A stretch of 64,000 nt of DNA from Alopecurus myosuroides (lineage: Eukaryota > Streptophyta > Magnoliopsida > Poales > Poaceae), in the NCBI GenBank assembly GCA_028641055.1, contig CM054062.1, forward strand, positions 140,782,682 to 140,846,681, written 5' to 3'. Shown piece by piece: positions 11,672-23,900 of this stretch. Positions within the stretch are counted from its first letter, which is position 1; every line of letters starts with the position of its first letter. Below the pieces are notes generated by a model, which was not told where the DNA came from, did not search any database, and was given only the letters and a program-made list of their open reading frames with translations. The position numbers and the translations under genes are program-made.

Positions 11672-14600
11672 GAATTAGAGTTTAACAACAATTGTCTTGA
11701 ACAAGGTTGTTGTAGCAAAAAAAAAACATAATCAGTCTATTCTCTCTTGAAAATGTCTGGCATAATATAAAGTTGATCAGTAATAATATTTTGTGCGCGG
11801 TCTTGCATGTTGCCACGGTGGTCATGCCGCATACAACTCACTCCTATATCTACGAAGATGGGCCTCCATAGATACAGTTGCATTCATGCATCCGGTTACC
11901 TCACTAATCTAATCATGACGAGAGGGAGGATGAGCTTACATGGGAAGAACAAACCAGGAACGCATCTAAATCTGAAGTTCTTGTCCTCATGTTCCAGGTA
12001 TTTTTGTTAGCTTCCTGTTCCTAGTCATCTGTATGATTAACCTCGACACAGTCATCATCCTCTGTCCACACCACCATAAACTATTACATGTAAATGGATA
12101 TGCACATATGGGCAATCACAATTACAAACTAAGTATGAACTGGAATCAGTTTCATCAACATGTTCCTGGGTCCATAAATCCATCTGATCGCCACAAAAGC
12201 AAGACTACAAATCAAGTTCCGATAGTTTAGTGTATGGTAGACTCAACAAAACAAAAGCGACAGACATGTCGGGAACGTAACCATAAGCAACATAGAAAAG
12301 TACACTGACGGTTTTTTTGGCTAACAAGCAAAATATTTAACTTTCAACATACCAATTCATGATCAAGTACACTGACGTTTTCAGCATATCTGGGAAAGGA
12401 AGATGAAAAAGTAAGAACAAAACGTTCTGAAAATCCAAGTCCGTTAGTTGGAAATCCACAGAAAGGTGTGTCACTCCATTCAAAATATTTGCCATCAACA
12501 GAGATAAAGTAATGCGTATAAATATTGCATTGTCATGCAATATCAAATAGAGAACCGTATTAATTCTGCAGCCAAGAACATAGAAATTATAGGAGCACCT
12601 TAAAAAACTGGCGCACGAAAAACGAATAGCATGTCACATATGTGCTCGTACTACTACAGGACCGTGAAACAAAATAGACAATTTTGTGTTAAAAGTGAAT
12701 GAAGAGAAGGTTGATGCTTAATTGTTTGGGTTACCATAACAAAGAGAAGGTCAAGATAGAGAACATATGAAATGGACCAAACAAGAAGGAAGAAGCTTCA
12801 CGATATTGATACCTGCTTGCTCAAGCTTGCTGCCAGCTGAAAGGGTGGTGTTCAGCATATGAATGTAGTGATCTATAACTTATTAATCCATATAAGGGTA
12901 GTGACCTACAACATATATTACCTACTTGTGATAAGGATGCTCAGCAGCCTTACTGTGACCTTACTGATGGACCCATCATAAAAATAGCCAACAAAAATAC
13001 CGACAATTGTTATTAGACCATAAGTGAAGAGTTTGGGCACGTATACTCGCTAGGAGCTACAAACCCTCGGCCCAATATTAGGCATGCATGATTCCATTTA
13101 GCCGGTGTATATGTCACTTAGCTATTTTAGCAACTAGAAAATGGACATGTTAATTTTTTTATACCAATACTACTACTGCTATTGTCAAAAAACTTAACTA
13201 CAGATAGACATACACAAAAATATAAGTATATATTTACGCATGCCAGAGCTTATAAACCTGGTAATTTTGTAGACATCTTATTGATCCAGTAATCAAAGTT
13301 GTCAAGAAAAAAGAGATGACATTTTCCACCAAAAGCGAAGCAAATGAAAGAAACATGTGGGATGGATCATGTGAGCGGCCAAATCAAGTTATCCCTTTGA
13401 ACGCCGCCTCGTAGTTCATTTGTATTCCAACTCTTGCATTGCTCGCCATTCATTTGAAGTTCAATCCTTGCCATTAACAATTCATTCGGCCTAAGACAAT
13501 AGGAATGCAAGCTATGTCAAAGTTTAGAAAAGCAACATATCTTGTTGTGGTCAGACAATCTGCGACGATATCAATTTGTTTATTACAAAAAATTCTTTAT
13601 TGTATGATTATAATAGCCAAATCTTCAGTTAAAAGAGGTACATGGTTTCAGGGGATATTCCTATCCAAATAGAGGCGGTGCTCGAAACGAATACATAACA
13701 GCTGGCAGAGCATGCGACCATAGCATGAAACAGGAAAACTGCCAAGCCAACACCACATGGCACAACGCAGATAAAATGCTTCAAGATCCAATCCTTTAGC
13801 TAGAGCACACGTAGTTCTTCTCTTCCTGACTGTGCTAGTTTGAAACACATCATATTGGAGTGAACGTATGCAGTACATGGCAAGTGGGAGGATTCCCTTT
13901 GTATCATCAACATTCAGAAATCACGTGAAAGATGGCTTTATTTTCAAGCTCCTTCATAATAGTTTATCCTAGAAACATTTTACATGCAACAAATAGTAAG
14001 TTAGTCAAAGTCAGAATAATAAACATGAAGAATGAAAGGAGAGTATCCAAGTTTAATAATAGTGGGAACAAGGAAAGTGTAGAACGGTTCCAGAGTGGAT
14101 TATAAAAAAGGTCATATTGAAGTAGACAATTTCTCTTTTCAAGAAAAGACACCAAAAACAATTAGCAACTAGGGATAATAAGCACTTCAGAGTGATGGAA
14201 ATATTGGCATGGCATCCAAAGTCTACACACCTCAGTCTTGGCAATCAGAATACGTTCCTCCTCGTGTCCTTGAACATAAAGGATCAATTTATTCTTCGGT
14301 TTGTATGCAAGTTTGTCGTCCTTTTCCTTTTCTACAACCTGTAATAGTTGCTCGTGCTATGTACTAAGAGTATGGCACCAATTAGTAATATACAACACCG
14401 AAATGCTGAGTCTACATGGAGTTTTCAATACTTAGTTTTGGTGACTACAAAACAACATCTTCAATGACAGACCGAAAAGAATAATGATGCCAGAGCCAAA
14501 TCTAAACAGATGAAATATTAGCGCAAACTTCGATGAATAAAATACCTCCCGTCTTGCTATTTTGTCTTCTTAGTGAGGGGGCATATTGTAAATAGTTGAA

Positions 14601-15334
14601 ACACACCGGTAGCGTATTTATCAAAATTTACACAGATATGGAATATCTAAAAGACCTATACCCTAAAATGGATTTTAGACGGAATCAAAAAGACAAACTC
14701 GTTAGTTATATGTGCTTTTTTTTAGAGCATACATGAATATAAAACAAAATAAAGATGAGTTTAAACTGTGGCCATGATTCCACAATGTAGAAGAACAATA
14801 ATCAATAAAAAATGGTTGATCTATTTCACCGTGTACCAAGATTCAAGAAAGTAATGGACTGCAAAAAATATGTAACTCGAATATCGATAAGATCAGGTTA
14901 AGTTATTTGTCTTTAAAACATACCTACTGCTATCAGTTAAAGTTGAAATGTCTAAATGAAATGAACATACGAGACATTAAATTGCTATATACAAACTCAA
15001 ACCTGAATTTTATGCATGGAAATAAACAATGCTAAAAATCTGAAACCTGAGCAATTATATTGTAAATAATCAAGCCTGGACCTAGTTTCTCCATAGGTGA
15101 ATGTAGTCCAGCTCGAATTCATGTGTTGCTTTTCAACGTAAGAAGTAATAACTTAACTTCAAATTGTGGGTTTGTTTCAATAGAAATAGTAATATAGTTT
15201 AATGTGATAGTTAAGACAATGTCAAAAGACATGCATCATAGGCACTACGTAAAATTTTCAGTGGTTACAATTTTAGAAAAACAAGCATTAGTAGTGGTAG
15301 CTTGTCAATTTTTCATAGCTATACATGGTCCCAG
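11672..15334. other. Low-copy-looking DNA left of the plastid insertion
   Basis: No TIRs, LTR ends or transposon proteins were recognised. It is AT-rich, with one exon-like segment on the minus strand (14230-14341). It may be intronic or intergenic DNA of a degraded host locus whose other side is 18551-19189. Confidence 0.35.
14230..14341 (-). other. Possible coding exon, unidentified
   Basis: On the minus strand, a stretch bounded by ...TTACAG and GTGTGT reads openly with charged residues (EKEKDDKLAYKPKNKLILYV, then QGHEEERILIAKTE). Splice-like borders and amino-acid composition suggest a real exon. No family is recognised and no complete neighbouring exons were found, so it may be a relic. 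Confidence 0.35.
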
Positions 15335-15359
15335 CTATCGTACATATCATAACAGAGAC
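15335..15359 (+). repeat. 25-bp direct repeat, left flank of NUPT
   Basis: Identical to 18526-18550. It reads CTATCGTACATATC...AACAGAGAC and lies at the left edge of the plastid block. It is probably a target-site duplication made at end-joining of the inserted DNA. Confidence 0.85.
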
Positions 15360-15381
15360 GTTAAAAATAATCAACCAACGT

Positions 15382-15439
15382 CGACTATAACCCCTAGCCT
15401 TCCAAGCTAACGATGCGGGTTCGATTCCCGCTACCCGCT
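15382..15439 (+). pseudogene. trnG-UCC: Plastid trnG-UCC 3' exon (NUPT)
   Basis: The anticodon arm CCTTCCAAG (anticodon TCC) is followed by the T-arm GGGTTCGATTCCCGC and acceptor TACCCGCT. The 5' exon of this intron-containing plastid tRNA is absent. Confidence 0.75.
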
Positions 15440-15528
15440 CCATTCTCTATAAAAGGAGTATTCGTTTTGTCTAGACATGGTAAAAGCCCGTATTCAACCT
15501 TTTTTGTCCATCAGTTTTTGGTACTCCA

Positions 15529-15555
15529 GAGCGGAGTAGAGCAGTTTGGTAGCTT
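15529..15555 (+). pseudogene. trnfM-CAU: Plastid trnfM-CAU 5' fragment fused to rrn16
   Basis: GCGGAGTAGAGCAGTTTGG and TAGCT match the acceptor and D-arm of plastid initiator tRNA. The sequence then jumps directly into 16S rRNA, marking a junction between plastid pieces. Confidence 0.65.
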
Positions 15556-15556
15556 T

Positions 15557-15813
15557 TTCAAGTCCACCGTCAAATCCCAGGGCTCAACCCTGGACAGGCG
15601 GTGGAAACTACCAAGCTGGAGCACGGTAGGGGCAGAGGGAATTTCCGGTGGAGCGGTGAAATGCATTGAGATCGGAAAGAACACCAACGGTGAAAGCACT
15701 TTGCTGGGCCGACACTGAGACTGAGAGACGAGAGCTAGGGGAGAAAATGGGATTAGAGACCCCAGTAGTCCTAGCCGTAAACGATGGATACTAGGTGCCG
15801 TGCGACTCGACCC
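15557..15813 (+). pseudogene. rrn16: Plastid 16S rRNA fragment
   Basis: It contains GGGCTCAACCCTGGACAGG, GTGGAGCGGTGAAATGC, GATTAGAGACCCCAGTAGTC and CGTAAACGATGGATACTAGG, the conserved central 16S sequence. About 257 bp of roughly 1.5 kb is present, with several changes at normally conserved positions (for example GGGGAGAAAATGGGATT). Confidence 0.93.
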
Positions 15814-15817
15814 ATAT

Positions 15818-15905
15818 CAAATTGAAAATATCTGAAATCCAGTTCAATTATAGAAATTGGAATCAATTCTATTCTATAATAGAAAAATGCATTTGTGAAT
15901 TAGAG
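15818..15905 (+). repeat. Inverted repeat arm 1 within NUPT
   Basis: About 88 bp containing AGAAATTGGAATCAATTC recurs as its reverse complement at 17482-17570. The same plastid intergenic piece therefore appears to be present twice in opposite orientation. Confidence 0.85.
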
Positions 15906-16284
15906 AAATAAAAAGAAAGTTCAATAAATTATATAATTTTTTTAAAGATATCTTCTATAATCTATGCTATTCATATTAATAGAATCTATAGTATTCATAT
16001 AGAATAAGAATAAAAATGAAGAGAATAAACTTCGGATTCTTTCTTTCTCTTCCATTCTTACGTTTCCATATTAAAGTGTAGTTTTCTTACTTAAATTTAA
16101 TAATATTAATCTAATATGCCCATTGATGTTCCAAAAGTACCAAATTCAATTGTTTATTTATCTCTTATTCCAAAATTCACCTAAAAATCGAATTCCATTT
16201 TTTCAATGGGATTACATGATATAGTTCTTAATATTATTACTTTACTCAATTGAAAAATTCCATAACAATCTCTTGATTCGGAAT

Positions 16285-16346
16285 TACAAAAAAAATTGTA
16301 CAACGGATTAGCAATCCGCCGCTTTAGTCCACTCAGCCATCTCTCC
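16285..16346 (-). pseudogene. trnS-GCU: Plastid trnS-GCU fragment
   Basis: The minus strand reads GGAGAGATGGCTGAGTGG, then AAAGCGGCGGATTGCTAATC (anticodon GCT). The gene breaks off in the variable arm after a T-run, and the 3' T-arm and acceptor are missing. Confidence 0.8.
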
Positions 16347-16799
16347 CTGTTCCAAATCAAAAGGTTTACGTGATATGATCGAAACAAGAAATAACGATTG
16401 CAAAAAACCCTTTTTTTTCTTTCAAAAGTCTATAAAAATTATATTGCCAATTCCATTTTAGACCGAAAACATATCTTGCTGACGGCCTAAAACACTCATG
16501 ATATCATTATGAATGTATAAGCCAAAATTGTGAAAACCTAGAAATATACATACCCAATTAAGGTGGGATATGATTGCATCTCGGTGTATAAGGACGCGAT
16601 CTAACAGATCATTTTATCGAGTAGTTGGATCATAGTCTCTTACCATAAAAATTGCTGCACATCTTATAGCCCCTCTGGGATGTAAAATATATCTCTTCTC
16701 ACCATCCACATAGTGTATGAGACAAATGTATGCATTTCGATTAGGGTCGTATTTTATGGTTACGATTATACCATATATGTCTTTTTGATTCCGTCTAAA

Positions 16800-16910
16800 A
16801 TCTATGGATTTTTCGGGGTTGATAGTGGAAAAGTCGACAGATAAAACACCTTTACTGTCCCTTTACAGAACCGTACATGAGATTTTCACCTCATACGGCT
16901 CCTCGGTCAA
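16800..16910 (-). pseudogene. Plastid group II intron 3' end and exon start (probably ycf3)
   Basis: The minus strand reads GAGCCGTATGAGGTGAAAAT, then CATGTACGGTTCTG, the conserved end of a plastid group II intron. A frame reading LSTFPLSTP follows. The exon identity as ycf3 is recalled rather than verified. Confidence 0.55.
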
Positions 16911-17481
16911 TTCTTTCGAAGGGATCCTTTTCCTCGTTCGAGAGTCTCCGCCCTTCTTCCACTCCGTCCCGAAGACTAACTAAGACCAATTGAGTCACGT
17001 TTTCATGTTCTAATTGAATACTTTCCATTTATAATATGATTAAAGGAAAGAAGAAGATTGTTCTTTTACCAAACATATGCGGATCAAATCACCTCTTATA
17101 ATAAGAAGAAATATTTCTCTGTATCAAGCGCGAATCCTTTATTCTTGCCCGCTTTAAGATATGATGATTAATTCAAAAAAAACTTGGGATAAAGAGTTTA
17201 CACTACTTATGTTTACTTCAACTTTTTCTTGTACGTAATAACTTAATCTTGGAATAAAACACTTGTTATAGGAATTTAATTAATAAATGAAAAGATTTGG
17301 GCATTAGTTCATGAGGAATTCTCTATGAATATGGATATAGGAAGGAAATAATTCCAATTTTTTTATTGCACTCCATATCTTTTGTCCTACTCTTATTTCC
17401 CTGGGTAGGGCGTATTTTAATAGAAATCCATGTCTATAAAAAAATTATAAAATAGTCATTACTTCAATATAGAACTGAAAT

Positions 17482-17570
17482 CCTCTAATTCGCAAATGCA
17501 TTTTTCTATTATAGAATAGAATTGATTCCAATTTCTATAATTTAACTGGATTTCGGATATTGTCAATTTG
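17482..17570 (-). repeat. Inverted repeat arm 2 within NUPT
   Basis: Reverse complement of 15818-15905 with a few differences. It is followed by GGGTTCGAATCCCTACTCG (17571-17589), which looks like a tRNA T-arm and acceptor that I could not assign to a particular plastid tRNA. Confidence 0.85.
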
Positions 17571-17750
17571 GGGTTCGAATCCCTACTCGCCCACATCCTT
17601 CCAAAGGGGGAAGGGACTTTACTTTCCCCCTGAGGGTAGGAAAATCGCGTGCCTACTCGGCATTTCACGAGTTTTGAAAATGCAAGAAAGGATACTAAAT
17701 CTCGTCGTTAACTAAATTCAGAATCTTTCTATTCTGAATAAACAAATAAA

Positions 17751-17784
17751 TACCCAATATCTTGTTGGAACAAGATATTGGGTA
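17751..17784. repeat. Perfect 16-bp hairpin
   Basis: TACCCAATATCTTGTT, spacer GG, then the exact reverse complement. It lies directly beside the rrn23 fragment. Plastid mRNAs often end in such stem-loops, so it is probably a plastid 3'-end hairpin carried in with the NUPT. Confidence 0.8.
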
Positions 17785-17802
17785 CAGTGCCCATATCGTT
17801 AT

Positions 17803-17871
<69 letters not shown>

Positions 17872-17905
17872 TCCGTTCACCGGGGCTTCGGTCGCCGGCT
17901 TCCCT
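17785..17905 (-). pseudogene. rrn23: Plastid 23S rRNA fragment
   Basis: The minus strand contains AACTATAACGGTCCTAAGG, TAGCGAAATTCCTTGTCGGG and GTTCCGACCCGCACGAAAGG, the universally conserved 23S domain IV sequence. One CGG-rich position is changed. Only about 120 bp is present. Confidence 0.93.
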
Positions 17906-18184
17906 GTCATCAGTTCACCAACTGCCTTGTTTAAGAGACTCCGCATTTTTTTTATTGGAATTCAATTATGGAATACCATTCTGAACTTAATTAACCATTT
18001 GAATTTTACCTTCTTTTTATTCACCCGTTTTAGAAGTATCCAAATGACATGTGTTATTTTACAATAACCCATGTTTGTAGCAATGAAATATCACAACCTA
18101 CCCTATATGATATATGAGAATTCTAATTCTTTATGACATGTCTTCCCTATAAAGTACCCGAAATACCTTGCTTACGTATCATTA

Positions 18185-18340
<156 letters not shown>

Positions 18341-18525
18341 TTTTTTTTAATCAGACTAGATTTTCGTGACATAATAAAATTTATAACTATACAACTTATA
18401 CACAAAAAAATATCCAAATACGTTTTTCCTTCCTTGAGTCCTTTAGTTTTAGTCAGTATTTAAATTTCTTGAAACTGCGCAAAGAGTTAAGGAAACTTTA
18501 CAACGTTACAAAGAACTTCAGGAGA

Positions 18526-18550
18526 CTATCGTACATATCATAACAGAGAC
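18526..18550 (+). repeat. 25-bp direct repeat, right flank of NUPT
   Basis: Identical to 15335-15359 and marks the right edge of the plastid mosaic. Confidence 0.85.
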
Positions 18551-19189
18551 ATAGTTCTTCGGGAGAAAGGAAATGACCATTGGTTGTTTCAGAAGGTATA
18601 GAGACCATCATGGCATGCTTCAACTGGGCTAACTTGAGCCTCCTCATATTCATACATGATCTTGCATGCATCCTTTAGGTCATGAGAATTGTTTTTGTTA
18701 CATCTGCCAATTTGCCGAACATATAAAGTAACACGTTAATCGGTCACTCTAACACCGTAAAGGATTACAAGCAAGCAAAAGAAAGCAATCAGTAGCTCCA
18801 CCAAAATGCATCCGCTACCTTTCTGATCCACTTAGTTACTTAACACACAATCAAACATATATAGGTTTCCTAGTTCAGGTTGCTGTAGAGGAGTCATAGT
18901 GTTGAGCTGCTAAGTGGCGTATCTTTGCTCACCTTGGACAACTTAATAACATGCTAGACAATTTCCTTTGTTTTTGCTTTCATGTGGTTTCATATCTCCA
19001 AGGAAGGAACCATGTTGCCGATGTTGCCGTTGTGCTCATGCAACTCGTTCTTTTCTGTAGTCACTGGATCATAGGCTTCCTCGTCATACTCTTCCTTTAG
19101 CTCATTGAGCTTCTTCTCATCCTTCTAGATTACTTCCTGCATAAGAATATGCACCAGGTGCAGCATCGCTGATCCTAACGAATACTTAA
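18551..19189. other. Low-copy-looking DNA right of NUPT, coding-like traces
   Basis: The minus strand reads KDEKKLNELKEEYDEEAYDP, then VTTEKNELHEHNGNIGN (about 18999-19128), an acidic helical-looking peptide. A second stretch at 18595-18690 reads HDLKDACKIMYEYEEAQVSP. Neither is recognised, and stop codons interrupt a longer frame. They may be exons or relics of a host gene whose locus was invaded by the NUPT and by the gypsy element at 19190. Confidence 0.35.
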
Positions 19190-20118
19190 TGATATAGGCT
19201 TGGCCTCTAGGGTGGCCCAATCTTCGAGGATTGACGCACGAGAGGTAGGGAGATTGGGAAGAACGCGAAGAACGCACGAAGAACACGATGAACTCACGCA
19301 CACAAAAGGGGAGATAACTCGTGAAGCCTACGAGGGATCGCAAACCCAAGTCAACAACACGCTAATTGGAACCGATTCCTCTCACCGGCCGGTCCACCGA
19401 TCCAACAGAAGCCACAAGGGGAAGGTTGGCAAGAACTACTAGAGTCACAAGGTGAAAGAGTAGCTACTTGGAGAGATCTTGATACATTCCAATAGATGAA
19501 TCTATGGAGTAGCCATGGATCCCATGGGGGAGGTTCTCCACATGGAAGGGGGAGCACAAAGTCCAATCCTATCTCAAGTCAACTCTATCCTATGAAGGAG
19601 GGGGAGGGGTCCTATGTATAGTAGTAGGGGGTAGATAGAGGGATACAAGGGAATATTCCCTGTCTCTGCGCGCAGGCAGGTAAGTCGCAGGGGAGCCGAC
19701 CTGGGAGGCCAGGCCGGTCTGTAGGGGCGCCGGCCAGAGGGGCGCAGGGGAACCGGCCTAGGCCGAGTTGCCAGGCCGGACAGGTACCCGAGAGCGTCGG
19801 CCTGGGGAGCCGGCCAGGCCGGGTCTTCAGGCCGGCCTTCCTGGCCAGTTTCCTCTTCGTCTTCTCGCTTCTTACTCCTTTTCCACGCATACACCTTGGA
19901 CGGCCTTGAGTCCTGGGCTTCCTCGGCATCTCCCCTCGCGTCCGTACTCGTTGACTCATACCTAGCAATGTACGGGGGTAGATGGTCAAGTAGTATACCA
20001 TCCAAAGGGGTACGAAATGGGTTATATAAGAGGAATGAGTTCACCTTTTGAATCCATGGTGACTTTACATATGATGGGAGTGTGAGACATGCCCAGTGGG
20101 ATGGGTCGGGCTGCATCA
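19190..20118 (-). repeat. 3' LTR of the gypsy fragment
   Basis: 929 bp, TGATAT...GCATCA. It contains the same kind of GGCCGG/CCGGCC-rich block (19690-19840) as the LTRs at 29414 and 36919. The flanking 5 bp on the left are CTTAA (19185-19189). Confidence 0.8.
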
Positions 20119-20984
20119 TCTCCCCCCACTTGAAAAAGAGTCGTCCTCGACGCTAACTCATCATCAACGTGTAGAGGAGGTAGATGGATTATCGTAGAAG
20201 TCGAAGTCACCATGTGGGAATTCTTGATGGAAAGGGTATGGCAGCTCTTCAATGCTCCTTTGGCCTTCGTGTAATCTACCAAGCTCACAAGAAAGACAAA
20301 ACAACACTCAAAGAGTAGCCAATTATTGAATCTCATGGCATGGGTTTCTAAGTAGAGGGAAGGCACCTTAGCAAGATGTCGATGTGGTTGTCTTGTAAGA
20401 TCCTCCGTCATAGAAAGATGTCGATGTAGCCACGCATGCCATCTCATCCAAAGGTAGAACCTACAGACCAAAGACCAAGCAAACCATGTGTGTGCGAGAT
20501 AGAGGAGCACATCATTGATGACATGTCCATTCATTTTCATAGCACCATTAGCACAACACAAATATATGAAATCTAGTGCATATGCAAGGTCAAGGTGCAA
20601 GCAATTCATGGAAACATCTCCAAAATATGAGAACACGAAATCTCCATGAAACTTTGAGGAGTTGCACACAAAGCATTGGAAATGGAAGTTTGTCAAAATC
20701 CTTGGTGCAATAAGAGGAGACATTGGCAAAAACACAAGATGAAGAATGTCCCAAACATTATCATCATGGGTGCAAGCAAAGCATAGGAAAGAGCAATTTG
20801 TCGACATTTTTGTTGCAACACCAATGGAAGGGAAACCAAAACACTCATGACAAGACATGCTCAATAGACTAGCATAGAAAAGTTCAACACAACAAAAATA
20901 AAATAGCAGTGAGCCTCCATCGTCATCATGTGCCACACGCAGACATGTTGGTTGCAGACTCGAGAATCTAAATGAAATTCTCAC
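20022..20984 (-). CDS. ORF running through the polypurine tract into the LTR
   Basis: A 320-codon open frame. The body is Cys/His/Phe-rich and not recognised; it may be non-coding sequence that happens to be open. The end matters: HVDDELASRTTLFQVGGDD matches the C-terminal tail of gypsy polyproteins (compare DDAESRSTLFKGG near 30520). The frame passes through the G-run of the polypurine tract and about 97 bases into the LTR before stopping. The real coding part is probably only the tail. Confidence 0.45.
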   Translation of the reverse strand: MRISFRFSSLQPTCLRVAHDDDGGSLLFYFCCVELFYASLLSMSCHECFGFPSIGVATKMSTNCSFLCFACTHDDNVWDILHLVFLPMSPLIAPRILTNFHFQCFVCNSSKFHGDFVFSYFGDVSMNCLHLDLAYALDFIYLCCANGAMKMNGHVINDVLLYLAHTWFAWSLVCRFYLWMRWHAWLHRHLSMTEDLTRQPHRHLAKVPSLYLETHAMRFNNWLLFECCFVFLVSLVDYTKAKGALKSCHTLSIKNSHMVTSTSTIIHLPPLHVDDELASRTTLFQVGGDDAARPIPLGMSHTPIICKVTMDSKGELIPLI

Positions 20985-23900
20985 CTGTCATCAGATGAAT
21001 CTGCAACAATGAAGTTGCATCCACAAGGGGGCCAGTTCAGTGGAATAGAACTGGAAAATGAAACTATGTTGGATATAAGTGAAAAGAACAATCTTTTACA
21101 TGATATTTGGCCAAGTGGATTTTAAGGTTTATTTTGCATAAGGCAAGTTTTCTCCTATCATTAATAAATCATTTTCATCTAATTAAGTGGTAATGCTGGA
21201 AAACTCCGGTGAAACCAATAAATGTTAACACTGGGAAGCTCCAGTGAAATAGCAAAATCACATGGGAAACTCCAGTGTGTATGATGACTACCTCCGGAAA
21301 AATCCGGTGAGTCCCTACCCTTGTTCACCCATTTAATTTTTATTATAGAAATGGGAATGTTGAGATTCTCCATCAGTTCCTCGTCTAACTGCTCAATTAT
21401 TTCATAACCAAGGACATGACTAAGCTCTTAGTTTTATTACTATGTAGAGTGTGTGCACTTTACCCACTAGACTCAATTAGCACAAACATCCTATACACTC
21501 AGATTGTGTTAAGGAAAGGCGAAGATCAAGAAAAGATATTTCAGAAGAATTCTCCCAACTGTAGGTCTTGACACATTCCACCTACACTGCTACATCTTCC
21601 TGTCAAGTACAGTTGGGTTCATTCAAATTACTAAATCAGGTCCGAGCCCATATGACTAATAGTTTCACTGGAAGAAATCTAAATAGGGAGTGACTTGAAA
21701 TCTCTTTGTTCCTGGGTGGCTTTCCCCAATTCTGATCATTCTCGAGCGTAAACTCCGCTGGGAGTCACCCTCTCCAAAAATCCACTGATCACCTAGTTAG
21801 TTGCTTAGACTTAGTTCTTTTTCCTTAACAGCTACCAAAATCATTTTCCATGGCATAGCTAAGAAAGTATACTAAGTTTAAAAAAAATCAACATGTAGAG
21901 TGTAAAGTGGATGGCTACACACTATTTGGGATTTCCATAACATAGCATATTGATCATAATAATCCTACCATGCATACTAATAAAAAGTATTAAATGCATT
22001 AGGAAAATAAATAGATGATTCATGAGGTGTCACTTGCCTTTTCAAGTTGGTGTTAATCACACACTCTTCAAGAATAGAGCATTTCTGTTTGTACAATCTA
22101 TACATTAAAAGAATAATAACAATAAACAAGCATCATATAAACATACAAACAAAAGGTAGGCATACAAAGGTAAACATGCATAGCAATGTGTTCATATAGG
22201 ATTGTTTTACATTAGTCATTTTTAGGTCAAGGATTATTTATTAATTCCATGTACAAAAAGAATTATGATGGCTTTTTTATGGTTGGTCTAGGTTCACCAC
22301 ACTATTCAATTACAAAGGAATGATTGTGATATGGTATGGGGTTTTCATTTGGGTCAATGGTTGGTCAACTTCAAATTTAAATAGGTTTCAAGGTTTTTTC
22401 CAAAGGTTTTAAGGTTTTGTCTTGATCAACAATGATCACACACAAAATTTGGTTAAAAGGGCCAAACACCAATTAAATTATTGATGTCATTTAAAAATCA
22501 TAATAAATGGTTTTAACTCAAGTTCACAGGTTTATGAAACAACTGAACTTGAATAATTTGATTTTTGGTTTCTCTAGTCAAAAGTTATTAATTGTGACAT
22601 TTTTGCAAAAGAAACCATATTGAAATAATTTATAGAATTTAAACTATTTCACATTTTATCCAAATAACTCATTTGAATTCGAAAAAAATGAAATAGTCAA
22701 ATTTGAAAGTGAACAGTGCTAAAATAATCTATAAATAGAGGGTTTTCAAAAAGTTAAAGTTTGCTAAATTTGGATCTATGGTTCATAATTTCTGAAGGTT
22801 TGAATTTGTAGGGGTGTTTCTACAAAACTGCCAAACAAATTTTCTGTTTAAGACTAATCTGAAAATTATGTAGACCACGTGGCATGAGGTGATTGGCTGG
22901 TACAAGTTGGTTTAAGTGATCTAATGGTGGTCGTAGGATCAAAATCTTTGCTATGGTTGCTATGTGGCTCGGCCTAATTTATGTCGTACGGCGTACGAAA
23001 ACTGCTAACTCTAGACTAAAAGGTACGATAAAGTATAATAACTTAAAAACCTAAGTCCATGGGGCGAAAATACAACGGAAACTAAATTCATGGCCTCGAA
23101 TGTACTAAAAAGGGTATTCTACAAAAATACGTATAAAGAGAGATTATGTTGGATACTTTTGTTGTGTAAGAAGCGTCATAAAAGAAAAAAGGAGAAATCC
23201 CGTAAAATAATAATTATTATTTTATTATAGTCAATCCAAAATAAATGATTTGACCTAAATGATCTCGACTAAATCTTTGGAAATACTATATAGGCTAGAA
23301 GTGGAACGAGGGGTTTTGTACTCCCTCCGTCTCAAATTAAGTGTCACGAAGATGAAAAAAATGAATGTATCTAGACATAATTTAATATTAGATACATCCA
23401 CTTTTGTCTATCTTTGTGACAACTAATTTGAGACGGAGTGAGTAAATTGGCAAGATGAGACTAGAGAGAGCAAACAGAAAGCAACACCGTGCATGCTCTG
23501 CATACATGAGCAAGCAGGTCGGCACAGGCTAGCCCATGTGTGCGTTCCGGTTATATTTTTCCGTTTTCTTATTTGTTTTGATTTGTTATTCAAATGATGT
23601 CAAACCAATTGTAATAAAAAATTAAAATTCGTATCTTTCGACACAAATTATTTTGTGTTGTTTTCACATATTTAAAAAAAATAGGTTTCAAATTTTTATA
23701 TTTTCTTAATGGACACGTTTTGTCAAATTTAAGATAGAGTTTTAAATAAATCATTTGTGGCTTGAATTAAATAAAAAATACCACCATTACTATTATTGAG
23801 TATAAGCTTTATTAAACTCACTTTCATATTAAAATAAGTCATGGTAATATTTATTTACATTTTAAAGCTTGATAAATCATCCATAGAAATAATTTTATCT

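Larger units (their letters stand above)
19190..20984 (-). mobile_element. 3' end of gypsy element related to the complete one at 29.4 kb
   Basis: The LTR (19190-20118) starts TGATATAGGCTTGGCC and ends GCTGCATCA; the complete element at 29414 starts TGATATGGAGTTGGAC and ends GCTACATCA. The polypurine tract AAGTGGGGGGAGA (minus strand, 20119-20131) abuts the LTR. Internal sequence continues to at least 20984, but no RT or integrase is seen. It is therefore a truncated or non-autonomous member. No matching right LTR was found. Confidence 0.75.

Noticed and set aside
15413..15718. 101-codon ORF over trnG/rrn16 sequence
   Set aside because: Translation of plastid tRNA and rRNA fragments, not a protein gene.
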